The position numbers and the translations under genes were made by a program. The notes beneath the pieces were generated by a model that was not told the origin of the DNA, ran no database searches, and worked only from the letters and a program-made list of their open reading frames with translations. A stretch of DNA of 27,157 nt from a virus, in IMG/VR virus record IMGVR_UViG_3300027810_000049, positions 1 to 27,157 of that record; one strand, given 5' to 3'. Positions 14,885-24,052 of the stretch are shown here, piece by piece (the first letter of the stretch is position 1; each line of letters begins with the position of its first letter).

Positions 14885-15411
14885 CAATGGGGGCGCTGCA
14901 AATGCGGCAGCAAGCTCAGCAAGCAAAATCAATGGCAGTAGCGCAAGGCAAAGCTTACGAGGCAAATGCTAAGAACGCTATGAACGCCTTCGTAGATAAC
15001 AGCCGACAGTTAAATTTAAAAGATAGACAACAAAAAGAAGCAGCAATGTCTGCTCAAATGCAAAGTGATCTCAAGGCTATGCAGTTAAAAGCAACAGCCA
15101 AAGTTGCTGGAGCAAACTCTGGGGTCTTCTTAAACAATGATGCGGTAATGCAAAACTTAACCAGACAAGGCTTAGTTTCAGGCACAAGTATCCAAGCTAA
15201 TCTAGGTCGAGCAGAAGATCAACTACAAGAAGCTCGTTATGGAGCGTCTACTACTTACCAAAGCCGTATTAACTCTGTAGCAGCGCCTACTTTCGATAAA
15301 AGTAACGTAATGCTTGGTGCTGGTTTAGCGGGATTACAAACAGGTATGGCTGCTTACTCAACTTTTGGTGGTGGTGGCGGCGCACCCGCAGGTACAGGAG
15401 CAACTACTTAA
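14860..15411 (+). CDS. Internal virion protein B (T7 gp14-like)
   Basis: T7 gp14 is ejected from the head and forms the outer-membrane part of the DNA channel. This protein (183 aa; T7 gp14 has 196) begins MCHPAVFIAMGALQMRQQAQ, close in layout to T7 gp14 (MCWAAAIPIAISGAQAISGQ), with a short hydrophobic start and a long Ala/Gln/Met-rich helical middle. The C-terminus is Gly/Ala-rich, with GGGGGAPAGTGATT at the end. AGGA lies before the ATG. Assignment relies on the N-terminal motif, composition and place between the gp13- and gp15-like genes. Confidence 0.85.
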   Translation: MCHPAVFIAMGALQMRQQAQQAKSMAVAQGKAYEANAKNAMNAFVDNSRQLNLKDRQQKEAAMSAQMQSDLKAMQLKATAKVAGANSGVFLNNDAVMQNLTRQGLVSGTSIQANLGRAEDQLQEARYGASTTYQSRINSVAAPTFDKSNVMLGAGLAGLQTGMAAYSTFGGGGGAPAGTGATT

Positions 15412-17208
15412 ATGCCTAGATCATTATTTGAAGTAATGGGTGACACAAACGAGTTAATAAAACCCGATGCACCCCAAGTCGTTGCAGCGCCTGTAGATAC
15501 GTTTGTTCAAGGTAAAAGCGCTCAACAGTATTTACAACAAGACTCTAAGTTTCAAACAGCTAAGGCTATAGAAAGCCTAATTGATACTGGGTTAGAAGTA
15601 GCAGAGCAGGTCAGTGAAGCTAGAATTAAATCTGATTCTTACGATGCACAACTACAGTATCAACAAGCTGATGCTCAGTGGGAAAGCTGGAAGGTAAACA
15701 ATCAAGATGATTACCAATCTATGTCTCCCCCAGATAGAGAAAAAAAGTTTAACGAGTACTTTGCTCCTGTAGTCTCTAAAGATTTTCACCCAAGAGTACA
15801 GAAAAAGGTCTCAAGCACAATCTCACAAACTCTTTACAAAGAATCTTTAAGTAACCTACCAGCAGACTTTGAAAGGGCTGTAGATAACAAAGCCAACGCT
15901 GTGTTTGATGCAGCAGCTACAAGAGAACAAGCAGGTGAAGGTGCAGATGTTTTAAACCCTTTCTTAGATGAACAGCTTAGAGAGTTAGGCAATCTTTACG
16001 GAGTTCCTCAAAAAGAACTTAATGCTTTAGTAAGAGAAAAAGCTATAGCAGACTTAGGTGTGGGAAGTGCATCACTATATAACTACGCTGAAAAGTATAA
16101 GATGTTTGGTACAAGCGAAAGTATAAGAGCAGGTGATGATAAGAGATTAGCTACGGCTAGGTCTCAGTATGCCGTAGCCATGCAAAAAGCTCAATTACAA
16201 GCAGAGATAACAGACGTAGTAGCAAACATAGAAACTGGAAAGTCCCTTGGCGTAGTCTCGGAAGAGGTCTCTAAGAAGGCAGGAGAGGTTCTTGAAGATA
16301 GATCGAGAGGTCGTGAGAAAGTGTATGCAGACGCTTACGGTCAGGCGGCAGCAGCTTCTTCTTTTGGTCAAGGAGACCCAAACAAAACTCTGGCTTTAAA
16401 AAACCAATATAGAACACAGATAGCTGTAACAGCAAGGCAGTTTAATGCTTTAAGTATAAAAAACGCAGATCACGAACAGTCTTTAGCTACAGGCTTAGGT
16501 CAACTTACAGGCGGAGCATCACTAAAAGATTCTGCTTCTGTGCTACGTGGTTTGACTATCTACGAAACTTACAAAGCTGAGTCACCTTACTTGTTAGATG
16601 GTATGTTAAAGTCAGATCAAGTTGCTGATTACGAAGTTGCTTTGTCTCATTTTAAACGTGATGGTATGCAGGCTGCTATAGAGTTTATGGCACGACCTAA
16701 GATGGATAAAAGCCTGATAGATGATAAGGTGAAAGCTTCAGACCTTGAAGATGCTTTTGACCCTTTCTTAGGAGGCTTCTTACGTCGCCCTACAAACGCT
16801 AGTAACTTTTCTGGTCAGTATGTTGACTACGCTGTAAGCCTGCAACAGCGAGGAATTTCTAAATCTGCTGCTATAGGTAAAGCTCAACAAGCTTTCCAAA
16901 CTAGGTATCTAAAGATTAATGGAGGTTTAATTGACACAAACCCTATACAGCAAGAGGTATTACGACAAGCCACTCAAGGTGTAAATGTAACTCCTGCGAA
17001 CATCCCTGCTATCTTTGAAAAGTATATAGACTTTGTAAAAGAAGAAATACCTTACTTAGATAACGAAAATTTAAGCTTTATGTCTTCAGGTATTAATCAG
17101 TATATTTTAGTCACTGATGATGGTGGGCGAGCTGTTCTTGACGATGGTGAAGAGTTTATTGATGCTATGATAACTACAGAAGAGTTGCTCGATAACTTTA
17201 TAAAATAA
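15412..17208 (+). CDS. Internal virion protein C (T7 gp15-like)
   Basis: The product (598 aa) is smaller than T7 gp15 (747). It is soluble and mostly helical, with many Gln, Ala, Lys and Glu residues and no membrane segment, as expected of gp15, which lies in the capsid core and is ejected to form the periplasmic tube. I see no strong family motif except the N-terminal layout, with SAQQYLQQDSKFQTAKAIES near residues 34-53. The call rests mainly on gene order between the gp14-like and gp16-like genes and on size. CAGGAG precedes the ATG, which abuts the previous TAA. Confidence 0.78.
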   Translation: MPRSLFEVMGDTNELIKPDAPQVVAAPVDTFVQGKSAQQYLQQDSKFQTAKAIESLIDTGLEVAEQVSEARIKSDSYDAQLQYQQADAQWESWKVNNQDDYQSMSPPDREKKFNEYFAPVVSKDFHPRVQKKVSSTISQTLYKESLSNLPADFERAVDNKANAVFDAAATREQAGEGADVLNPFLDEQLRELGNLYGVPQKELNALVREKAIADLGVGSASLYNYAEKYKMFGTSESIRAGDDKRLATARSQYAVAMQKAQLQAEITDVVANIETGKSLGVVSEEVSKKAGEVLEDRSRGREKVYADAYGQAAAASSFGQGDPNKTLALKNQYRTQIAVTARQFNALSIKNADHEQSLATGLGQLTGGASLKDSASVLRGLTIYETYKAESPYLLDGMLKSDQVADYEVALSHFKRDGMQAAIEFMARPKMDKSLIDDKVKASDLEDAFDPFLGGFLRRPTNASNFSGQYVDYAVSLQQRGISKSAAIGKAQQAFQTRYLKINGGLIDTNPIQQEVLRQATQGVNVTPANIPAIFEKYIDFVKEEIPYLDNENLSFMSSGINQYILVTDDGGRAVLDDGEEFIDAMITTEELLDNFIK

Positions 17209-17221
17209 CTAAGGATAATTT

Positions 17222-20200
17222 ATGGCTACTGAACAAAACCCTAATGATGATTTATTCATTGCTTCCCCTGAAGGGACTTTAAACACCCGTCTTGAGGAAA
17301 CGACTTGGGTAGAAAAGTTCAAAGCTGCTAAGAAAATAACTTGGCTTCCTGACATTTACGCTGAGTCTGATTATGCACAAGACTTTGAGAATAGCATAGA
17401 CTTCCAAATAGATGAAGAGGCACAAAAGAAAATTAAACTAGAGCATACCGAAGTTTGGGCTAAAGACCTTTTAGACTCTAACAGTCAAGAAGAGTTTGAG
17501 TTTAAACAAGGTAGAGCCAAAAGAGCTAAAGAGTCTTACAAACAGTTAGGTGGTTTAGGTTTTGGCTCTGTAGCAGCCTTAATATCTGCTGGCGTTACTG
17601 ACCCTGCTCTATTACCTCTATGGTTTGTACCTTATGCTCGCTTAGGTGCAGGCGCTAAAGCACTTCAAGGTGCTTCAAGGTATATGCACTACGCTAAAAC
17701 AGGTGCAGTTATAGGTGGCGCTGAAGGTCTTGCTGTGTCTAGTGCCGAGTATATGTTACGTCCCGATGCTCAGGCTAAGGATGTTTTATTCGGTGTTACC
17801 TTAGGTGCAGGTATCGGTGGCGCAATGGGTGCTGTAGCTGGTCGGCTTCGTAGAGATATAGATGCAGAACACTTTGAAGCTAACGCTGTTGACTTAACGC
17901 CTAAAGGTAAAGAGAAGTTTGAAGGACACACACCCGCAGAGAAACAAGCTAGAGTGGTTGATGCTCTTACAGACGAAGGCGACTTAGATGCTATCCCAGT
18001 CCCTAAAGCTTGGGATGACGCTGCTGATGTGTCTATTCCTCAACGACAGTTAGATGATATTCTAGCACAAGGTCTTAGAGGTGGCGCTACTCAGGTACGT
18101 AAACTAAGAGCTGAAGTAAACCGTAGAGCAAGCTCACGTAAAACCTACATGGTTGGCGGTCAACAAGTAACTCAACAAAACTTTGGTAAGCGTCTTTTTG
18201 GTGTAACAGATGGTACAAACACAGCTTACTTTAAAAGAACTAAAGATGGCACATACCGCTCTAACGAGAAAGGTGAGGTACTAGAAAAAATAGGAGCTGA
18301 AAAGTTCTCAAGAGGTAACGCCAGTCGTAGAGTCTTAGGGTTTAAATCTAAAAGTCGAGTCGAAGAACTTAAAAAAGACGCAGATAACATGACCTTTACT
18401 GAGCAGAAGCTTGCAGAAAACGACAGGATTGCTGCGGGTGATTTAAAACCTGAAGATGTCCCAAGGCTTAAAGATACTGTCTTTAACAAGCTGCGCCTAC
18501 GTAATGTTTTGTCATCTATCTCTCGAACAACCCAGTCAGAAACAGCAGCAGTAAGAGCTTTAGGTATTAGAATGGGGTTAGCCTCAGGAGCTTTAGTTAA
18601 TGCTACTGGTAAAATGGTTAAAGCGCCTTTCAATGCTCTTACTCGTTCTCACCAGTTTCAAACAAAATATAATACATTAATTACCAAGGTAGTAGTTAAT
18701 GCTGAAAGAAACTCTAACTTACGGTCAAAAGAAATACGTGAGCATCTAGGACAAGCGTTAAACAACCCTAACCACGGAGTTCCTGTAGAATTACAGCCAT
18801 TTGTAAAAGAGCTTAAAGATATAATCGAAGATATGCACGAAAAGGCTGTTAAGTCTGGAGTGTTTGAAGGGTCTAATAAAATTGAAAGTTACTTCCCTAG
18901 AATCTTTCGAGCAGATTATATTGACCGAGTGATTGAAAAAATGGGTGGTAGGAGTGAAGCCACCGCTACACAAATGAAAGAAGCATTTAAAGAGTTAATT
19001 ATAGATGCTTTGCCAGAGAAGTCAAAACCACGTACTACTGAAGAAACTAAAAAGATTTATTCAATAGCTAGTGCTTATTGGAGTACCTTAAGTAGCATTG
19101 ATGGTCGTAACAAACTTACTCGTACGGCTAAGTATGCTGGTAAAGATTTTAACTCAGATGAAGATACTTTAAAGAAAACCCTTAGAGAAGCTTTAGAAGA
19201 TGAAGAAGTAAAGGTAACTGACGAAGAGTTAGATCGTGTATTGTACGCACTAAACCCTGAGCAAAAAGCTAAGGCTAAAAACGTACACGCTCGATCACGT
19301 ATGCTGATTAACGATACTAAAGTAATAAAACTTGCTGATAAAAACGGCGAAGAGTTTGATTTTAAACTTACAGATTTAGTAGAGAAAGATGTATACACAG
19401 CCATGAACATCTATACACACCGTATGGGTGGTAGTATTGCCTTAGCGGAACAGGGTATAGATAGTGTCGAGGGTGTTTCCTTTAGCTCTTTAATAGCTAA
19501 GTTAGGCACTGAAGCAACTGAGCAAGAGATTAAGTCCCTTGAGTTTATGTACCAGACCTTAAGAGGTTCTACAAGCATAAACGAAACAATGGATTTAACC
19601 ACTTCAGTATTACTTAGACGTGTTCGAGACTTTAACTTTATTCGTATGATGGGTATGTCAGGTCTAGCAGCGTTAGCAGAAGTACCTAACGTAATGTTTG
19701 AAAACGGTATTAGACATTTCTTAACAAACGTCCCTGCAATACCATCTATGATTGGAAGACTTAAAGCAGATGGTGAACTACGCAATGCGTTAGTACGTGA
19801 AGTTGAAATAGGTAATGGTTTAGGTGCTGATGTTTTTACAGGTAGCGCTATTGCTCGTTTTGATGACACCAGTGATGACATCTCAAGGCTCAGCCAAACT
19901 CATGGTAAGCTCGATGAGGGTTTAGCACATGGTCGTAGAATGGTTTCCTTAATGAGTGGCCTTACACCTGTAACTGTATTCTTACAGAGACTACATCAGT
20001 ATAACACTGTTACTAAATTCTACAAAGAGTTAGTTAAAAAAGACAACTTAGGTGTTTACCACCCTGCCAAGTTAAAACAACTTAACCTTGACGAAGATAT
20101 GCTTAAGCGTATCCAAACTGAAATGCGTAGACACGCAAGCGTTGAGGGGGAGAAGACGGTAACTAAAACAGATGTAGGTGAAACAATCACTGTTAAAGGT

Positions 20201-20803
20201 AGTAACAAATTAAAAACTATAAACGCTAAAGATTGGACTGATAGAGAAGCTGCGGATGCTTTTGAGTATGCGTTGTTCCTAGACACTACTCAAGTTGTCC
20301 AGCTAACAAACGCTTCTTCTATTAACCCATTCTTTAATAGTGTAGTAGGTAAGACAGCCTTTCAGTTTTGGTCATTTCCTGTAGCAGCCACAGAACAACA
20401 GTATGCTCGCCAAACAGCCCGATTAGCTGAGGGTGATCTTAGACCTTTGGCTATGATCTCAGGGTCTTTAGGTGTAGCTACTCTTAGTTATATGGCTAGA
20501 GCCGCTATAAATGCTAACGGCAAAGACGACCCTGATAAGTACTTTTCAGAGAAAATGGAAATAGGTAATTTAATCAGAGGCGGTGCATCAGGCATGGGCT
20601 TCTTAGGTGTAGGTGGTTTTGCTTTTAACTACGGTGGTGTAGACCCTGCATCGCTAGTGCAGAACCCCACAATACAGCTAGGTTCTGGTATCTATAACAA
20701 TGCAGTGGATGGAGATGTCATGGGTATGATAGGCTCTTTTAACCCAAATAACCCGCTTCTCGGAGCACCTTTCAACATGCTTGATAAATCTTTAGGAAAC
20801 TAA
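17222..20803 (+). CDS. Internal virion protein D (T7 gp16-like), no transglycosylase domain seen
   Basis: The largest protein of the window (1193 aa; T7 gp16 has 1318) sits at the gene 16 position. In T7 it is ejected into the cell envelope, forms the inner-membrane part of the channel and helps pull DNA in. Hydrophobic Gly/Ala-rich stretches near residues 109-148, 160-176 and 189-207 could insert into membrane. The C-terminal third contains FNFIRMMGMSGLAALAEVPN and NPFFNSVVGKTAFQFWSFP, typical of this family. The lytic transglycosylase domain at the T7 gp16 N-terminus (WTESRF, then GPLGMMQ) is not visible: the N-terminus here starts with an acidic region. AAGGA precedes the start. Confidence 0.88.
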   Translation: MATEQNPNDDLFIASPEGTLNTRLEETTWVEKFKAAKKITWLPDIYAESDYAQDFENSIDFQIDEEAQKKIKLEHTEVWAKDLLDSNSQEEFEFKQGRAKRAKESYKQLGGLGFGSVAALISAGVTDPALLPLWFVPYARLGAGAKALQGASRYMHYAKTGAVIGGAEGLAVSSAEYMLRPDAQAKDVLFGVTLGAGIGGAMGAVAGRLRRDIDAEHFEANAVDLTPKGKEKFEGHTPAEKQARVVDALTDEGDLDAIPVPKAWDDAADVSIPQRQLDDILAQGLRGGATQVRKLRAEVNRRASSRKTYMVGGQQVTQQNFGKRLFGVTDGTNTAYFKRTKDGTYRSNEKGEVLEKIGAEKFSRGNASRRVLGFKSKSRVEELKKDADNMTFTEQKLAENDRIAAGDLKPEDVPRLKDTVFNKLRLRNVLSSISRTTQSETAAVRALGIRMGLASGALVNATGKMVKAPFNALTRSHQFQTKYNTLITKVVVNAERNSNLRSKEIREHLGQALNNPNHGVPVELQPFVKELKDIIEDMHEKAVKSGVFEGSNKIESYFPRIFRADYIDRVIEKMGGRSEATATQMKEAFKELIIDALPEKSKPRTTEETKKIYSIASAYWSTLSSIDGRNKLTRTAKYAGKDFNSDEDTLKKTLREALEDEEVKVTDEELDRVLYALNPEQKAKAKNVHARSRMLINDTKVIKLADKNGEEFDFKLTDLVEKDVYTAMNIYTHRMGGSIALAEQGIDSVEGVSFSSLIAKLGTEATEQEIKSLEFMYQTLRGSTSINETMDLTTSVLLRRVRDFNFIRMMGMSGLAALAEVPNVMFENGIRHFLTNVPAIPSMIGRLKADGELRNALVREVEIGNGLGADVFTGSAIARFDDTSDDISRLSQTHGKLDEGLAHGRRMVSLMSGLTPVTVFLQRLHQYNTVTKFYKELVKKDNLGVYHPAKLKQLNLDEDMLKRIQTEMRRHASVEGEKTVTKTDVGETITVKGSNKLKTINAKDWTDREAADAFEYALFLDTTQVVQLTNASSINPFFNSVVGKTAFQFWSFPVAATEQQYARQTARLAEGDLRPLAMISGSLGVATLSYMARAAINANGKDDPDKYFSEKMEIGNLIRGGASGMGFLGVGGFAFNYGGVDPASLVQNPTIQLGSGIYNNAVDGDVMGMIGSFNPNNPLLGAPFNMLDKSLGN

Positions 20804-20804
20804 A

Positions 20805-21263
20805 ATGGCATATTCAATAAAAACTTATGCAGGTACAGGTGCAGCAGGGGCTTTTACGACCCCTGAGTACCTAGACTCTTCGCATATTGAGGTGTATGTA
20901 GATGATGTTTTAAAAACAGTCACTACTCATTACACTATTACAGGAACAACAGTTAGTTTTACTACTGGTAATTTTCCTACCTCATCTAACACTATCAAGA
21001 TAATTCGTAAGTCTAGTCAGAGCACTAGGCTTGTGGATTACACAGACGGAGCTGTAGAAGTAGCAGCTACGTTTGATGAAGATAGTAAACAAAGCCTTTT
21101 TATAGCTCAAGAAGCTCTCGATGGTGTTGAGGCTGTAGGTTTTACTACTTTTCAACCTTTAAAAGTAGCTCCTGCCGCACCTACAACGGGCATGGTATAT
21201 TACGATGCACCTACCAATAAACTTAAAGTATACACTGGCTCTGCCTTTGTAGATTTACATTAA
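20805..21263 (+). CDS. Tail fibre anchor, N-terminal domain of T7 gp17 only
   Basis: The protein (152 aa) begins MAYSIKTYAGTGAAGAFTTP and continues HIEVYVDDVLKTV, HYTITGTTVSF and KIIRKSSQSTRLVDYTDGA, the pattern of the T7 tail fibre N-terminal domain (phage_T7_tail), which attaches the fibre to the tail. T7 gp17 has 553 aa and continues into a shaft and tip; here the gene stops soon after the domain, with a short Pro-rich end (PLKVAPAAPTTGMVYYDAPT) of a type often found near fibre chaperone or trimer regions. It should serve as an adaptor to which separate receptor-binding proteins attach. AGGAAA precedes the ATG. Confidence 0.92.
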   Translation: MAYSIKTYAGTGAAGAFTTPEYLDSSHIEVYVDDVLKTVTTHYTITGTTVSFTTGNFPTSSNTIKIIRKSSQSTRLVDYTDGAVEVAATFDEDSKQSLFIAQEALDGVEAVGFTTFQPLKVAPAAPTTGMVYYDAPTNKLKVYTGSAFVDLH

Positions 21264-21277
21264 TATAGGAAACCATA

Positions 21278-21556
21278 ATGATAACATTAGCAAACGATAA
21301 TACCCCTTACAACCCTAAAATGGGCGACGGTTCAAGAGGTGTGGTTCAATGTAAACATGGTGGCTCTACAAACCATGCGTATCTTTGGGGTAGTCTTACA
21401 GGAGTCTCTAGTGAATACGTCTTAATCGACAGCTTTACGACAGATACTCTTAAAGAGTTAGTCCTAACCCCTTACCTTTTAATTAGCAGCAGCAACTCTT
21501 CGATCTCAGGCGCAGTAAACGCAGCAACTAAAGTTTACGTAGACGAAACACGATAA
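21278..21556 (+). CDS. Hypothetical protein in the receptor-binding region (92 aa)
   Basis: A small protein follows the fibre anchor after 14 bases, with ATAGGA before the ATG. It contains a Gly-rich segment (GDGSRGVVQCKHGGS) and Ser-rich strands (LLISSSNSSISGAVNAATKV) and looks mainly beta. I recognise no family. Its place between the anchor and the larger unknown proteins suggests a virion component, such as a collar or joint of the adhesion device. That is inference from context. Confidence 0.6.
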   Translation: MITLANDNTPYNPKMGDGSRGVVQCKHGGSTNHAYLWGSLTGVSSEYVLIDSFTTDTLKELVLTPYLLISSSNSSISGAVNAATKVYVDETR

Positions 21557-21571
21557 CTTAAGGAATCCCCA

Positions 21572-23116
21572 ATGACATTTGACGTTAATTCTAAGCTATA
21601 CCAAAAATACATACGTAGTATAGATAAGCAGAAGGTTATGTGTATCTGGGATTCTGGGTTAGGCGCATCAGAAGAAGCTTTGGTTGACGCTTATATAGCA
21701 GCGCACCCCCTGAACTCTGCCCATAAATATGGTGTAGATTTTCAGGCTTCTGGTGTTTTTGACGAAGCTACTTGTTGGGAAGATTGGATCAAAGACGTTA
21801 ATGATTACATGACAACGCATCAAATTGAAGCTGTCTGTATATCACCTAACTGTCCTCAGCTATCTCCTTTCAATTTTAACTACTCGTTTGCAGGAAACAT
21901 AGCTTTCTCTCACCTCTTTGGGCAACTACCTCGTATTGCAAACTATATGGAAAGTAAAGGATACACGAGCTTTTCTCAATACACTGTAGGTGAGGGAGCG
22001 ACTCAATACACTTACCTCTCCATGACGAATGACTATATGTTTGAAAAGAATCTAAGTGGTCTAACTCGTGACGGCTTAGTAGACGGGAATGTCTATGCTG
22101 ACGAAGATTTAATAACTCACGATGGTATACCTCGAAGTGCTTTTAAATATAGCTCCCGTTTTATAAAACCGCCTTACTTGTCTAAAAAAGCAGTTTTTAA
22201 AGCAGAAGGTTATGGGGTACAAGCTTTACCTCGTTGGAGAATAGGTTGGAAAAAAATACACTCTAGCCAACCAGTTATAACCGCTACAGATATAACAAAC
22301 ATGGTGAATAACGGCAAGGTTGGAGAAAAGTCTTTAAAAGATCACTCTAAGGTATCTCCTATTATAGCTACACTGCGAAATAGAACCAACAGTATAAACC
22401 CTGCACAAGGCGTACAGGTAGCTACATTTCTTGAGGGTGGTTTGGGTTACGAGCAGTTTAAGTTTGGAGTTTACGAAGATTTAGTACCTGATTTAGATAG
22501 CGGTAAGCTTACAGCTTTAGATGCTCAAGGTGGTAAGTATTCTTATTTTAAAAACCAAACTCCTATAGAAGCCAACACAAGCTCTAAGTTTACCCACGGT
22601 TTAAAAAGGGTAGCAGATGGAGAAACTCCTCCAACTAATAGCTCAACTATAAGATACTTTGATGATTTTAGTGCAGGTGCGGGATACCAAGGTATCACCT
22701 TAACGGCTTACAATGGCAACACCTTTCCTATAGACGTTTTCTTTCATTACAACCAAATGGCTAACTTTGACTCAGGAAATTCAGGTGCATTTTATAATAG
22801 CGAAGCCTCAAGCACACAAGCGTTTAACGTTTTAAAGGGCGGGGCTATCTTTGAATCTACCAGCCACGGTCATAAAATAAGCCCTTGGGCTATAAAAAAC
22901 GGAGCCTCTGTAGCTTTTGGGTCTTACCTAGAACCTTATGCAGATTCAGTAGACATGTATAATAAAACTATTTATGAAGTTGTTACAGGAAACAGTTATG
23001 CAGTAGCGCATTTAAGCACTGTTGCTGGAGGCCGTGGTATCGAAGAACTCTGGGGTGATGGCTTAGCTTCACCATTTAAAAAACAATCACATTCAAGAAA
23101 GGGTTCAACCTCATGA
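21572..23116 (+). CDS. Hypothetical protein, likely adhesion device component (514 aa)
   Basis: The protein is not recognisable to me. The N-terminal 130 residues show alternating strands and helices (KVMCIWDSGLGASEEALVDA, then HQIEAVCISPNCPQL), suggesting a Rossmann-like alpha/beta domain rather than a fibre shaft. The middle has LPRWRIGWKKIHSSQPVITA and an Asn/Gly-rich region; the C-terminal half has aromatic, Ser/Gly-rich strands (near 360-490) of the kind seen in virion receptor-binding proteins. No collagen-like or heptad repeats and no pectate lyase repeats are obvious. The gene lies downstream of the fibre anchor, with AAGGA before the ATG, and its stop overlaps the next start as ATGA. 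A role in host binding or in modifying surface glycans is possible but unproven. Confidence 0.6.
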   Translation: MTFDVNSKLYQKYIRSIDKQKVMCIWDSGLGASEEALVDAYIAAHPLNSAHKYGVDFQASGVFDEATCWEDWIKDVNDYMTTHQIEAVCISPNCPQLSPFNFNYSFAGNIAFSHLFGQLPRIANYMESKGYTSFSQYTVGEGATQYTYLSMTNDYMFEKNLSGLTRDGLVDGNVYADEDLITHDGIPRSAFKYSSRFIKPPYLSKKAVFKAEGYGVQALPRWRIGWKKIHSSQPVITATDITNMVNNGKVGEKSLKDHSKVSPIIATLRNRTNSINPAQGVQVATFLEGGLGYEQFKFGVYEDLVPDLDSGKLTALDAQGGKYSYFKNQTPIEANTSSKFTHGLKRVADGETPPTNSSTIRYFDDFSAGAGYQGITLTAYNGNTFPIDVFFHYNQMANFDSGNSGAFYNSEASSTQAFNVLKGGAIFESTSHGHKISPWAIKNGASVAFGSYLEPYADSVDMYNKTIYEVVTGNSYAVAHLSTVAGGRGIEELWGDGLASPFKKQSHSRKGSTS

Positions 23117-23817
23117 AATATTTTACTTTAGGAAAACCACAGGCATCCGCTGCTGACGCTTATTCTCCCGCAGGCGAAGAGTCTTTGTTAATGGGTGTCT
23201 TTTATAAAAATTTAGATAATACTGCTCCTATAACAGACACACCTGTAGAAGCTATAGCTGCCTATGCTTCCGAATATACAGGTAGCGATGACTTATCAGA
23301 TTCAACATCAAACACAGGTTTTGTAACAGACGATAACAATGTTATTGTAGGACAAAATGTTATTCAACTTTTTGGTATAATCCGTAGTGATGCCTCTCTA
23401 TATGGAGGTACTTATTCGGCTTCGTATTCTCTTTTCGCAGGGGCTACTGACGCAGCTTCGGCTGTAACAGGGTTTTTCTGTTCGGTTACGGGCGATTTGG
23501 CTGGACAACCTTGGCCTTTTGGTGATGTTCATATTTGGACTACCACAAATGGTTATGCAAATCGTAAAGTTATACGTGCTGATGAGTTTTTAACTGGCGT
23601 TAATCCCTCTGGTATCGGCACGTCTGTTGGGTTTGCCACTACTGCCTTTGGTGTGCCTGATGCGGTTAGAGAGACAGTAGAAGTAACACAATTTGAAGAA
23701 GCTGTAGGCAATTCAGGTGGTGCAGCTGCTCAGATTAACCTAGTCCACGTTCTTGTTGAGGGTTATAATGTTACTAATTCAACATTAACAAGTTCAATGA
23801 CTAACCCAGTAAGCTAA
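23113..23817 (+). CDS. Hypothetical protein, likely adhesion device component (234 aa)
   Basis: This protein starts at ATG 23113, which overlaps the previous stop as ATGA, so the two are probably made together. It is rich in Gly, Ser, Ala, Thr and Asp and looks beta-rich, with short repeats of small residues such as DASLYGGTYSASYSLFAGAT. It has no signal peptide or membrane segment. Composition and place suggest a distal tip or receptor-binding protein, but I recognise no family. AAAGGG at 23099-23104 lies in front of the start. Confidence 0.6.
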   Translation: MKYFTLGKPQASAADAYSPAGEESLLMGVFYKNLDNTAPITDTPVEAIAAYASEYTGSDDLSDSTSNTGFVTDDNNVIVGQNVIQLFGIIRSDASLYGGTYSASYSLFAGATDAASAVTGFFCSVTGDLAGQPWPFGDVHIWTTTNGYANRKVIRADEFLTGVNPSGIGTSVGFATTAFGVPDAVRETVEVTQFEEAVGNSGGAAAQINLVHVLVEGYNVTNSTLTSSMTNPVS

Positions 23818-23827
23818 GGACTGCAAC

Positions 23828-24052
23828 ATGGAAGATATAAGACAACACGTTGACCGCCTTGAGTGGCGAGTCGATGCACATGACGAACAATTAAGTGCTC
23901 TTACAGCTCAAGCTGAGGGTCTTAGAGGTATGCTCGACAATATTAACCGAACCTTACTGCAAATTAAGTGGTTAGTAGTGGGAGGAGCTGTTGTTTACTT
24001 TGCACAGGAGATGGGGTTCTCACAATTCATTAAAGTTATGGGAGTTATCTAA
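23828..24052 (+). CDS. XhlA-like membrane protein (lysis-associated)
   Basis: The 74-residue protein has a heptad-like, charged helix at residues 1-42 (RQHVDRLEWRVDAHDEQLSA) followed by a membrane segment near 46-64 (IKWLVVGGAVVYFAQEM). This N-terminal coiled coil plus C-terminal anchor matches haemolysin XhlA-type proteins, small phage and prophage proteins encoded next to holins and endolysins. It is followed directly by a 3TM holin, with a one-base overlap. It may regulate or assist membrane permeabilisation. AAGGA precedes the ATG. Confidence 0.75.
   Translation: MEDIRQHVDRLEWRVDAHDEQLSALTAQAEGLRGMLDNINRTLLQIKWLVVGGAVVYFAQEMGFSQFIKVMGVI

Noticed and set aside
18226-20286. Several long minus-strand open frames over the gp16-like gene
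   Set aside because: They mirror the plus-strand codon pattern, have Ser/Leu-rich composition without motifs, and oppose every other gene in the window.
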